Assembly (NCBI GenBank): GCA_937921835.1
Contig: CAKZVG010000021.1
Location: forward strand, 1-8,496
Length of the DNA: 8,496 nt
Direction: 5' to 3'
Source of the DNA: an uncultured Bryobacteraceae bacterium
Lineage (GTDB): Bacteria > Acidobacteriota > Terriglobia > Bryobacterales > Bryobacteraceae
A program made the position numbers and the translations under genes. Below the pieces are notes generated by a model. That model saw only the letters and a list, made by a program, of their open reading frames with translations. It had not been told where the DNA came from and did not search any database. Positions 1-6,342 of the stretch are shown here, in pieces. How positions within the stretch are numbered: the stretch's first letter is position 1; each line of letters starts with the position of its first letter.

Positions 1-1
1 A

Positions 2-1189
2 AACATCGGGCAGCGCATCGAGGTTGAGTACCAGGAGTCGCGCCAGCGCGAGGCCATGCTGAAGACGGCGCTTGAGGAGACCAAGGCCGAGTTCGACCGG
101 CTGAACGCGCGTTCCTTCGAATACAAGGCGCTCAAGCAGGAAGCCGACACCGACAAGAAGCTGTACGAAGAACTGGTGCGGAAGATCAAGGAGGCGGGCA
201 TCAACGCCAGCTTCCAGAACAGCTCCATCCGGCTGGCCGACGCGGCGCGGCCGGCGCTGCGGCCGGTGTTTCCCAACCTCAAGCTGAACGTGCTGCTGGC
301 GCTGCTGCTGTCGGCGGTGCTGGCCATGGGCGTGGCGGTGGTGGCCGACATGCTGGATCACACGGTGCGCGACCCGGAACAGATTCAGCGCGTCTTCCAG
401 ACCCACGTCATCGGCAGCCTGCCCACCGTGCGGAGCTGGAACACGCGCCGGCTGCCGGCGGCCGGCAACGGCGCCGCGGCGCGGACGCTGATCCAGGTGG
501 GGCAGTCCGAGCGCACGGCGCGCTTCGAGGAAGCCATCCGCACGCTGCGCGACTCGATCCTGCTGGCCGACGTCGACCACCGTCCGCGCACGTTGCTGTT
601 CACTTCGGCCAACCCGCGCGAAGGCAAGAGCACCACCACCGCTCACCTGGCCATCGCGCACGCGCTTCAGGAGCGGCGCACGCTTTTGATCGACTGCGAC
701 CTGCGGCGGCCGAGCATCCACGGCCGTTTCGGTCTGACGGCCGAGGAAGGAATGTCGACGCTGATCCAGCAGGGCGGGGGCGAGTGGCGGGCGATGGTGC
801 GCAGCGTGCCGGAGTATCCGGAACTGGACATCCTGCCCGCCGGACCGGCCTCGCGCCGGGCGGCCGACCGGCTGGGCGAGGTGCTGGAGAAGATCCTCGA
901 CGAGGCGGTGCGGGACTACGACCTGATCGTGATCGACGCGCCGCCGCTGCTCGGTTTCGCCGAGCCGCTCCAGATCGCGGCGCTGGTGGACGGAGTGGTG
1001 GTGGTGACGCTGGCCGGGCAGACGCACTGCAACGCGGTGGCGAGCGTGATGTCCAGCCTGAAGCGGCTGAAGGCCAACGTGATCGGCATCGCGCTCAACG
1101 AGGTGCACTCGCAGGTGAGCAGCCGTTACTACTACTACGGCTCTTACAGCGAGAAGTACCACCGCTATTACAGCCCCAAGCAGGGATAG
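2..1189 (+). CDS. Wzz-type polysaccharide co-polymerase / BY-kinase tyrosine autokinase, 3' part
   Basis: The 5' end is missing: the frame is open to the window edge, and the visible 395 codons cover the end of the periplasmic coiled coil, the second membrane helix and the whole kinase domain. Numbering from the Met at 56: an Arg/Lys/Glu-rich helical stretch (1-60); a proline-containing lead (P66, P70, P73) into a hydrophobic helix at about 77-97, as in the TM2 of Wzz/GNVR proteins; then a cytoplasmic P-loop kinase with Walker A around GEGKS (K191), Walker A' at 209-219 (D213, D215) and Walker B DLIVIDAPP (289-297). The C-terminus has eight Tyr between 358 and 372, the usual autophosphorylation cluster. 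Family members control polysaccharide chain length and export from the inner membrane, cycling between phosphorylated and unphosphorylated states. Joining both domains in one chain is typical of Gram-negative bacteria. It is followed 3 nt later by the flippase gene. The function is confident; the polymer is unknown. Confidence 0.93.
   Translation, partial: NIGQRIEVEYQESRQREAMLKTALEETKAEFDRLNARSFEYKALKQEADTDKKLYEELVRKIKEAGINASFQNSSIRLADAARPALRPVFPNLKLNVLLALLLSAVLAMGVAVVADMLDHTVRDPEQIQRVFQTHVIGSLPTVRSWNTRRLPAAGNGAAARTLIQVGQSERTARFEEAIRTLRDSILLADVDHRPRTLLFTSANPREGKSTTTAHLAIAHALQERRTLLIDCDLRRPSIHGRFGLTAEEGMSTLIQQGGGEWRAMVRSVPEYPELDILPAGPASRRAADRLGEVLEKILDEAVRDYDLIVIDAPPLLGFAEPLQIAALVDGVVVVTLAGQTHCNAVASVMSSLKRLKANVIGIALNEVHSQVSSRYYYYGSYSEKYHRYYSPKQG
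1127..1171 (+). other. Tyrosine-cluster coding tail of the BY-kinase
   Basis: This short segment encodes eight tyrosines in fifteen residues: four consecutive Tyr, then Tyr at +6, +10, +13 and +14 relative to the first. In BY-kinases such a tail is the substrate for trans-autophosphorylation between neighbouring subunits. Its presence argues that the kinase is catalytically regulated and not a bare ParA-like ATPase. It is read directly from the sequence; phosphorylation itself is inferred. Confidence 0.85.
1182..1186 (+). promoter_or_regulatory. Shine-Dalgarno AGGGA supporting the GTG start of the flippase gene
   Basis: AGGGA lies inside the last codons of the kinase gene, 6 nt before the GTG at 1193. 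No ATG in this frame lies near the N-terminus, so this site and its spacing are the main reason for accepting GTG. Its position before the upstream TAG implies translational coupling of kinase and flippase. Confidence 0.5.
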
Positions 1190-1192
1190 CGC

Positions 1193-2563
1193 GTGTCTTG
1201 TCCGCCGGCCACATTTCCGTCATGGAACCACGCAGGCAGGACCATCCGCCGCGCGCTGGGGGACGCCTCGCCCGCAGGCCGCCTGGCGCGCGGCGCGGTC
1301 TGGGCGCTGGCCGGGGCCCTCTGTTCGCAGGGCGCGGCGCTGGCGGCCGCGATCGTCGCGGCCCGGCTGCTCGGTCTGGAGGATTTCGGCCGCCTGGGGA
1401 TGGTGCAGAGCACGGCCGGCATGTTGGGCGTCTTCGCCGGGATGGGCCTGGGGGTGACCGGGACGAAGTATGTGGCCGAGTTGCGCGAACGCGACCCGGC
1501 GCGGGCCGGCCGCGTCGTGGCCCTCGGCACGGCGGCGGCGGCGGTCTCGGGCGGGGCGATGGGGCTGGCGCTGGCGGCGGGCGCGCCGTGGCTTGCGGGG
1601 CGGACCCTGGCCGCGCCGGAGCTGGCGCCCGCGCTGCGGATCGCCGCCCTGCTGCTCTGGTTCAACGCCGTCAGCGGGGCGCAAAGCGGGGCGCTGGCGG
1701 GCCTGGAAGCCTTTCCGGCGATCGCCCGGATCCATCTGTGCCGGGGGCTGTTCTCGCTGCCCGCGACGGCTCTGGCAGTGTGGCTGTGGGGGCTGGCGGG
1801 CGCGGTGTGGGCGCTGGCCGCGACGGCGGCGGCCACTTGCGCGCTGGCGCGGATCGAACTGCTGCGCGTTTGCCGGCGGGCCGGCATCCGGCCGCGTTTG
1901 CGGGGCGCCTGGGCGGAACGGCGCCTGCTGTGGCGTTTCTCGCTGCCCGCGCTGCTCGGCGGCGCGCTGGCGAGCCCCGTGTTGTGGGCGGCGCAGGCCA
2001 TGCTGGCCAACCAGCCGGGCGGCTACGCCGCGGTGGGCGTGTTCAGCGCCGCCAGCCACTGGCGAAGCGCCATCGGCTTTCTGCCGGGCGTGCTGGCGCA
2101 ATCGGCGCTGCCGGTGCTGGCGAACCTGCACGGGGGAGGCGAGGCGGCCCGCTTCCGCCAGGCGCTCACCTGGAACCTGCGGTTGACGGCTCTCTCGGCG
2201 GGGGCCGTCGCCCTGCCCGTGGCCCTGGCCGCGCCCTTCCTGATGCGAAGCTATGGCGCGGGATTCGAGCGCGGCGCCGCGGTGCTGGCTCTCTCGGCTG
2301 CGGCCGGCGCCATTTGCGCCTTGAACGGGGTGGCCGGTACGGCCATCCTCAGCGGGGGCAGCGTATGGACGGGGCTGGTGTTCAACGCCCTGTGGGCGGG
2401 CGTGTTCCTGGCCGGCTGCCGCTGGCTGGTCCCCTCGCACCTGGCTCTCGGGTTGTCGGTTTCGCTGCTGGCCGCCTACCTGGCGCACAGCGGCTGGCAG
2501 GCGGCCTACCTGCTGAAACGCCTCCGGCTCTCCGGCCGGCCGGCGGGTGGAGGGCAAGGCTGA
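1193..2563 (+). CDS. Wzx-like lipid-linked oligosaccharide flippase (MATE/MOP superfamily)
   Basis: This 456-residue, strongly hydrophobic protein has many alternating Ala/Leu/Gly/Val membrane segments (for example about 32-58, 68-90, 107-131, 145-163, 183-218, 248-272, 332-350, 362-386, 392-410, 417-438), consistent with the 12-14 helices of Wzx/polysaccharide transporters. The N-terminal region, with a first helix followed by LLGLEDFG (59-66) and then GLGVTGTKYVAELR (85-98), matches the conserved start of this family, which ends in a TKYVAE-like stretch. The family moves undecaprenyl-diphosphate-linked repeat units across the inner membrane. The first ~28 residues from the GTG are not obviously family-like, so the true start is slightly uncertain. 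It lies 3 nt after the kinase gene, in the same reading frame, and 1 nt before the next gene. Its membrane role and its position between co-polymerase and polymerase genes fit Wzx. The sugar specificity cannot be read. Confidence 0.88.
   Translation: MSCPPATFPSWNHAGRTIRRALGDASPAGRLARGAVWALAGALCSQGAALAAAIVAARLLGLEDFGRLGMVQSTAGMLGVFAGMGLGVTGTKYVAELRERDPARAGRVVALGTAAAAVSGGAMGLALAAGAPWLAGRTLAAPELAPALRIAALLLWFNAVSGAQSGALAGLEAFPAIARIHLCRGLFSLPATALAVWLWGLAGAVWALAATAAATCALARIELLRVCRRAGIRPRLRGAWAERRLLWRFSLPALLGGALASPVLWAAQAMLANQPGGYAAVGVFSAASHWRSAIGFLPGVLAQSALPVLANLHGGGEAARFRQALTWNLRLTALSAGAVALPVALAAPFLMRSYGAGFERGAAVLALSAAAGAICALNGVAGTAILSGGSVWTGLVFNALWAGVFLAGCRWLVPSHLALGLSVSLLAAYLAHSGWQAAYLLKRLRLSGRPAGGGQG
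2549..2554 (+). promoter_or_regulatory. Shine-Dalgarno GGAGGG that sets the start of the first GT4 gene at 2565
   Basis: GGAGGG sits 10 nt upstream of the ATG at 2565, within the last codons of the flippase gene. An in-frame GTG at 2547 would be an alternative start, but it overlaps this ribosome binding site and would add only six residues that are not family-like. The ATG at 2565 is therefore preferred. Confidence 0.65.
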
Positions 2564-2564
2564 A

Positions 2565-3758
2565 ATGAGCACCGCCGTCATCCTGGTGACGACTTATCTC
2601 GGCTACCGGCACGACCACGTGCAGCATGGCGGGCGCCCGCGCCTGGTGCGCGACCTGGCGCGGCTGCTGCGCGCGCAGGGCTTTGAGGTCACCATCGCGC
2701 AGAAGGGCAGCCGGGACGCGGAGATCGAACTCGGCGGCGGCATCCGGGTGCGCAAGTTCCAGGTTCCGGTGCGCTCCTGGACCGATATCCTTTTCGCGCT
2801 GCGCACCCGGCGGCTGGTGGAGGCGGCGGATCTGTGCGTCTACGCCTCCTGCGAGGACGGCTACCCGTTTTTCGCGCGGCGATCGATCGGCATCCAGCAC
2901 GGCATCTGGTGGGACAAACCGGACGGTTCGCCGCTCAAACGCGCCGTGACCAACCGGATCCACTTCGCGCGCATGGCGGCGCTGTGCCGGAAGGCGCGGC
3001 GGGTGATCTGCGTCGACACCAACCTGATCAACTGGCTGCGGCTCCACGGAGCGGCGGGCCACGCCGCGGCCGCCCAGTGCGAGTACCTTCCGAACTATTT
3101 CGACGAGGACGCCTTCCCGCCGCCGCCGCCGGAGTTGATCGAGCAGCGGTTCCGCGGCCGGCGGCTGGTTTTCCTGCGGCGCTTCGAGGAGGCGCGCGGG
3201 CCGCTGCCGTTCGTCGGGATGTGCGCGGTTCTGAAGGCGCGCGGGTTGGATTTTCAGGCCTCGATGATCGGCTGGGGAAGCCAGGAAGCGGCCGTGCGGG
3301 CGCGCGTGGCCGGGCTGGGCCTTGCGGACCGGATCGAGATCGGAGAGAGCCGCTTCGACGGCGTGGCGGAGGCGTTGCGCCCGGCGGCGCTGAGCGTGGT
3401 CCCGACGATTTACTCGGAAGGGAGCAGCCTCTCGGCCATCGAGTCGATCGGCATGGGCATACCGGTTGTCGCCAGCGACGCCGGCGGGCTGGGAAATCTC
3501 ATCGTTCCGGGCTTTAACGGCTACCTGGTGAAAGCCCAACCGGCGGCACTGGCCGGGGCGGTGATGCAAGCGCTGTCGAGCCGCGAACATTACCTGCGGC
3601 TGGCGGCCAACTGTCTTGCGATGCGCCGCGCCTTCAGCTTGCGGCACTGGCGCGCCCAGGTTTTGCGCATCCTCCGGGAAACAGGCCTGGTGGCGGATCC
3701 GCCCGCCGGTGGGGCGGGAAGCGAGCCGGAGCGGGAGGCGGTGGCGGCCGATGGCTGA
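2565..3758 (+). CDS. GT4-family glycosyltransferase (GT-B fold)
   Basis: This is a 397-residue retaining GT-B enzyme. The N-terminal Rossmann domain begins with a beta strand (about residues 4-9) and a Gly-Gly loop (G22-G23) followed by an amphipathic helix, as in GT4 acceptor domains. An LPNYFD stretch (175-180) marks the interdomain region. The C-terminal donor domain contains RRFEEARG (205-212), where GT4 proteins usually have an Arg...Lys-Gly phosphate-binding motif (here the Lys is Arg), and an intact EX7E motif (E285 and E293, spanning EGSSLSAIE) followed by GIPVVASDAGG. It should transfer a sugar from a nucleotide donor to the lipid-linked intermediate at the cytoplasmic face of the inner membrane. 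A run of five prolines (185-189) lies just before the donor domain. The gene starts 1 nt after the flippase stop and overlaps the polymerase gene by 8 nt. Donor and acceptor are unknown. Confidence 0.88.
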   Translation: MSTAVILVTTYLGYRHDHVQHGGRPRLVRDLARLLRAQGFEVTIAQKGSRDAEIELGGGIRVRKFQVPVRSWTDILFALRTRRLVEAADLCVYASCEDGYPFFARRSIGIQHGIWWDKPDGSPLKRAVTNRIHFARMAALCRKARRVICVDTNLINWLRLHGAAGHAAAAQCEYLPNYFDEDAFPPPPPELIEQRFRGRRLVFLRRFEEARGPLPFVGMCAVLKARGLDFQASMIGWGSQEAAVRARVAGLGLADRIEIGESRFDGVAEALRPAALSVVPTIYSEGSSLSAIESIGMGIPVVASDAGGLGNLIVPGFNGYLVKAQPAALAGAVMQALSSREHYLRLAANCLAMRRAFSLRHWRAQVLRILRETGLVADPPAGGAGSEPEREAVAADG

Positions 3759-5154
3759 GTTGCTGGCGGCTCTCATGGCGGCGGCCTGGGTAGGCCTGGC
3801 CATGCGGCGCAAGGCATATCTGCGGGCGTTGTTTGCCTCCGCTCCCTGGATGGGTTTTTATGTGGTGCTCGGCTGGCAGCTCGACTTCTTCAAAGTGGGG
3901 CTGTTGCTGGCGCCGCTCATGCTGGCGCAGACCCGGCTGGTAGCCCGCAACCGCGCGCCGGTGCTGCTGGCCGCCGCGCTCGGCGTGCTGGCCTTCGGGC
4001 ACCTGGCCTGGCAGTTGGCTTCGCAGGAGGCGGCGCAATTCGACATCGTGCAGAGCAACTCCCCGCTGGAGCGGCTATCGGTGGCGTTCGCGATGTTCGT
4101 GCTGCGGCTGGCGCTGTTCGCCTACCTGCTGGGGGCCATCCGCTCGCTCGACGACGCCGACTCGTGCCTGCGCTGGTACGCGGGATCGGTTTTCGTGCTG
4201 TCCTGCTACGGGCTGGTTCAGGAGGGCGCCTATCTGCTGGCCAGGACCCCGATCACGCCCATCTACCGGGCGGGGATTCTGGGCGAATTCAGCGAGTTTA
4301 CGACCGTGCGGACCGGCTCGCTCACGCTGTTGCGCATTCACTCCTTTTCCGGAGAGCCCAAGGACTTCGCGCTCTTCGCCGTGCCCGCCATCGCCTATCT
4401 CGGCTACCAGTTCCTACTCAACCGGAAGGGCGGGCGGCGGAGCTGGCGGCTGCTGCAACTGGTGGTCATCCTGGCGGCGGCGCTGCTGACGCTGTCCTCC
4501 TCGCTGCTGCTGATGCTGCCGGTGCTGGCGGTGGCCGCCTGCCTGCCGTCGGCGCTCGGCCACAAGCGGGTGCGCATGGCGCTGCTGGTGGCCGCTCTCA
4601 GCGCCGCCATCTGGCCGGCCTGGTCCTCGCTCTCGGCCGAGCGCGTCTTCGGGCGCTTCCAGAGCTACGAAGATCTGCTCCAGGTCTCGCGCGAGCGCCC
4701 GGCGCTGGCGTTCTGGCGGGACAACCTGCCGCGCTCGCTGCTGGGCTACGGCCTGGGGGCGCAGGCCTTCTATGTCCCGGCCTGGATGAAAGCCGAGTCC
4801 ATCCGCGCCGCGCAGCGGCACGGCAACGCGGTGGGCGTAGACTCGTTCTGGCTGAGCCTGATGCTCGATCTCGGCCTGCCGGGGCTGGCGCTGATGGGCG
4901 GCATTCTGCTGTGCCTGCTCACCGGCCGGCGTTTGGGGCCGGAGGCGCTGCCGCTGCGCGCGGCGGCCATGGCGGCGGTGCTGATGTCCATCCCGTTGCA
5001 GGGGGACCTGCGCTCGGGGGTGCTTTGGCTGATGCTGGGCGCGGCCTCCGGCGGGATGGCGCCCCGCACCGGCGGGCTTCTGGTTCTGGCGCGGCGGCTG
5101 CCCGGGCGGGTGGGCGGCGGGTTTCGCGGCGAGGCCGCGGTTCTGGCGCGGTAA
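3751..5154 (+). CDS. Wzy-like O-antigen/exopolysaccharide polymerase (integral membrane)
   Basis: The 467-residue polytopic membrane protein has hydrophobic segments at roughly 3-18, 30-62, 70-90, 110-130, 145-164, 205-223, 233-270, 275-292, 365-390, 402-416 and 421-436. A large soluble loop at about 293-364 carries the LLGYGLGA motif (330-337) and HGNAVGVDSFWLSLMLDLGLPGL (358-379 region), which matches the G-x-G ... H-N ... L-x-x-G-x-x-G layout of Wzy/WaaL-type loops. A second loop (188-206) has R195, H197 and the GEPKDF stretch, where Wzy proteins place functional Arg residues. Wzy enzymes join undecaprenyl-PP-linked repeat units in the periplasm. The ATG at 3751 is chosen because it overlaps the preceding stop region by 8 nt and has GGGAGG 12 nt upstream; longer in-frame starts back to 3616 would run through the preceding gene's coding sequence. 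Wzy proteins diverge strongly, so topology and context carry the call. A WaaL-type ligase is the alternative. Confidence 0.83.
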   Translation: MAELLAALMAAAWVGLAMRRKAYLRALFASAPWMGFYVVLGWQLDFFKVGLLLAPLMLAQTRLVARNRAPVLLAAALGVLAFGHLAWQLASQEAAQFDIVQSNSPLERLSVAFAMFVLRLALFAYLLGAIRSLDDADSCLRWYAGSVFVLSCYGLVQEGAYLLARTPITPIYRAGILGEFSEFTTVRTGSLTLLRIHSFSGEPKDFALFAVPAIAYLGYQFLLNRKGGRRSWRLLQLVVILAAALLTLSSSLLLMLPVLAVAACLPSALGHKRVRMALLVAALSAAIWPAWSSLSAERVFGRFQSYEDLLQVSRERPALAFWRDNLPRSLLGYGLGAQAFYVPAWMKAESIRAAQRHGNAVGVDSFWLSLMLDLGLPGLALMGGILLCLLTGRRLGPEALPLRAAAMAAVLMSIPLQGDLRSGVLWLMLGAASGGMAPRTGGLLVLARRLPGRVGGGFRGEAAVLAR

Positions 5155-5157
5155 GGC

Positions 5158-6342
5158 ATGCGGATCGTGAACGTGGGAATCAACCTGGTGGCGGAAGCGG
5201 GCGGCATCGCGCGCTCGGTGGAGCTTTTCGTGGCCGCGCAGGAAGAGGCGGGAAACATCTCGCAGGTGATCAGTTTCGGGCGGAGGGGCTTCTATGAGCC
5301 GGACGCGGCGGGCTTCCGCCGGCCGGATACGAAGTACATCCGGGTGCCGCGCGTTCCGGTGCTGGAGCGCTGCTACTGGTGGCCGGGCGGATACGCGGGC
5401 GCGGCGGGGCTGTTTGGATCGGCGGATCTGCTGGTGATTCACGGACTGTTCTTTCACCCCGGCGTGCTGGCCGCGCGCTGGGCGCGCAAGGCGGGCGTCC
5501 CGTACCTGGTGGTGGCGCACGGCTCGCTCGATCCGGTGGTGTTCAGCTACCGCGCTTGGCGCAAGCAGGCCTGGATGTGGCAGGCCGGGAAGCGGCTGCT
5601 GCGGCGGGCGTCGGCCGTGATCTATTCGACGCGCGCCGAACAACGCAAGGCGGCGCGCTGGACGGGCGGGGGCGGCTATGTCATCCACTGGCCGGCGCCG
5701 TTCGCGCCCGGCTACGACAAAGCGGCGGCGGTGCGCCGCGTTCAGGCCACGCATGGGTTGCCGCCCACGGCCCGGATCGCACTCACCTGCGGGCGGATTC
5801 ATCCCATCAAGCGGCCGCTTGAAACCATCGCCGCGTTTGGCGCCGCCGCGCCGCCGGACTGGGTACTGCTCGTGGTCGGGCCCGCCACGCCGGAGATCCC
5901 GCGGGCGGCCATCGAGGACGCCTGCCGGGCGGCGGGCGGCCGCTGCCTCTATGCCGGTGCGGCCTTCGGGGAAGCGCTGGCCGACTATTACCGCGCCGCA
6001 GAGCTGTTTGTATTGTTCTCGAAGAAGGAGAACTTCAGCCATGTGACCGCCGAAGCGCTGGCCTTCGGCGTCCCGGTGCTGGTTTCAAGCGGCGTGGACC
6101 TGGCCGAGGATCTGGCCGGCTCCGGAGCGCGCTGCGCCTTCATCGCGGAGGACTCCGGCCCGGAGGCGCTGGCCGCTTCCCTGGCCGCGGCGCTGGCCTG
6201 TCCCGCGGAGGAGCTCCGGCGGATGGGCGGCCGCGGGCGGGAATGGGTCCGGGAAAACCTGTCTCTCGCCCGGTTCCGCTCCCGCCTGTCGGAGCTTTAC
6301 AGCGGGTGCCTCCGGGAGGCGGAGGGGAGGCGGAGGGGATGA
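5158..6342 (+). CDS. GT4-family glycosyltransferase (GT-B fold), second copy in locus
   Basis: This 394-residue enzyme shows the full GT4 pattern. The N-terminus MRIVNVGINLV leads into a GG loop (15-16) and helix. VVAHGSLDP (118-126) is the classic acceptor-domain HG motif. LTCGRIHPIKRP (209-220) supplies the donor phosphate-binding Arg213 and Lys218. ENFSHVTAE (291-299) is an intact EX7E motif followed by ALAFGVPVLVS. It should add one sugar to the lipid-linked repeat unit in the cytoplasm. The start is the ATG 3 nt after the polymerase stop; only a weak, very close AAGG precedes it, so it probably relies on coupled translation. The last ten codons fall in an 11-bp tandem repeat, giving the charged tail [10 protein letters not shown]. 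Its stop overlaps the next start as ATGA. It is distinct from the GT at 2565: the EX7E cores and N-termini are clearly different, so it is not a recent duplicate. Confidence 0.9.
   Translation: MRIVNVGINLVAEAGGIARSVELFVAAQEEAGNISQVISFGRRGFYEPDAAGFRRPDTKYIRVPRVPVLERCYWWPGGYAGAAGLFGSADLLVIHGLFFHPGVLAARWARKAGVPYLVVAHGSLDPVVFSYRAWRKQAWMWQAGKRLLRRASAVIYSTRAEQRKAARWTGGGGYVIHWPAPFAPGYDKAAAVRRVQATHGLPPTARIALTCGRIHPIKRPLETIAAFGAAAPPDWVLLVVGPATPEIPRAAIEDACRAAGGRCLYAGAAFGEALADYYRAAELFVLFSKKENFSHVTAEALAFGVPVLVSSGVDLAEDLAGSGARCAFIAEDSGPEALAASLAAALACPAEELRRMGGRGREWVRENLSLARFRSRLSELYSGCLREAEGRRRG
6316..6338 (+). repeat. 11-bp tandem purine-rich repeat forming the ribosome binding site of the fusion gene
   Basis: The unit GAGGCGGAGGG occurs twice back to back (6316-6326 and 6327-6337) and continues for two more matching bases; the array ends immediately before the ATG at 6339. 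Every unit contains Shine-Dalgarno-like GGAGG cores, so it presents several possible ribosome binding sites. It also encodes the C-terminal tail of the upstream glycosyltransferase. The unit length is not a multiple of three, so copy-number change would shift frames. Confidence 0.85.

Noticed and set aside
2528..2550. GC-rich self-complementary CCGGCCGGCCGG stretch as a possible terminator between flippase and GT4 genes
   Set aside because: It lies within flippase codons, has no following T-run, and the next gene's ribosome binding site is directly adjacent. Such palindromes are common in this base composition.
2547..2564. GTG at 2547 as start of the first GT4 gene
   Set aside because: It overlaps the best Shine-Dalgarno site (GGAGGG) for the ATG at 2565 and adds only six residues of no family likeness.
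784..2568. Plus-strand open frame of 594 codons across the kinase-flippase junction
   Set aside because: It is an off-frame shadow: the Gly/Ala/Arg-rich product has no motifs, while the correct frames show P-loop motifs and membrane helices.
3616..3750. Longer N-terminus for the Wzy-like polymerase
   Set aside because: The extra 45 residues are Arg/Ser-rich, not membrane-like, and would overlap the first GT4 gene by over 140 nt. The ATG at 3751 gives a normal overlap and a hydrophobic first helix.
2382..3812. Minus-strand open frame of 476 codons opposite the first GT4 gene
   Set aside because: Same reasoning: low-complexity Arg/Ala/Pro/His translation, no recognisable motifs, and it spans the boundaries of well-supported + strand genes.
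4414..6042. Minus-strand open frame of 542 codons across the polymerase and second GT4 genes
   Set aside because: The translation is rich in Arg, His, Gln and Pro with no domain-like pattern, and it lies opposite two clear genes. Long antisense frames are expected in such GC-rich DNA, where stop codons are rare.
6243..6338. Longer N-terminus for the GT4-PGT fusion protein
   Set aside because: The 32 extra residues are Pro/Gly-rich and precede the canonical GT4 opening [10 protein letters not shown]. The ATG at 6339 has tandem GGAGG sites and an ATGA overlap.
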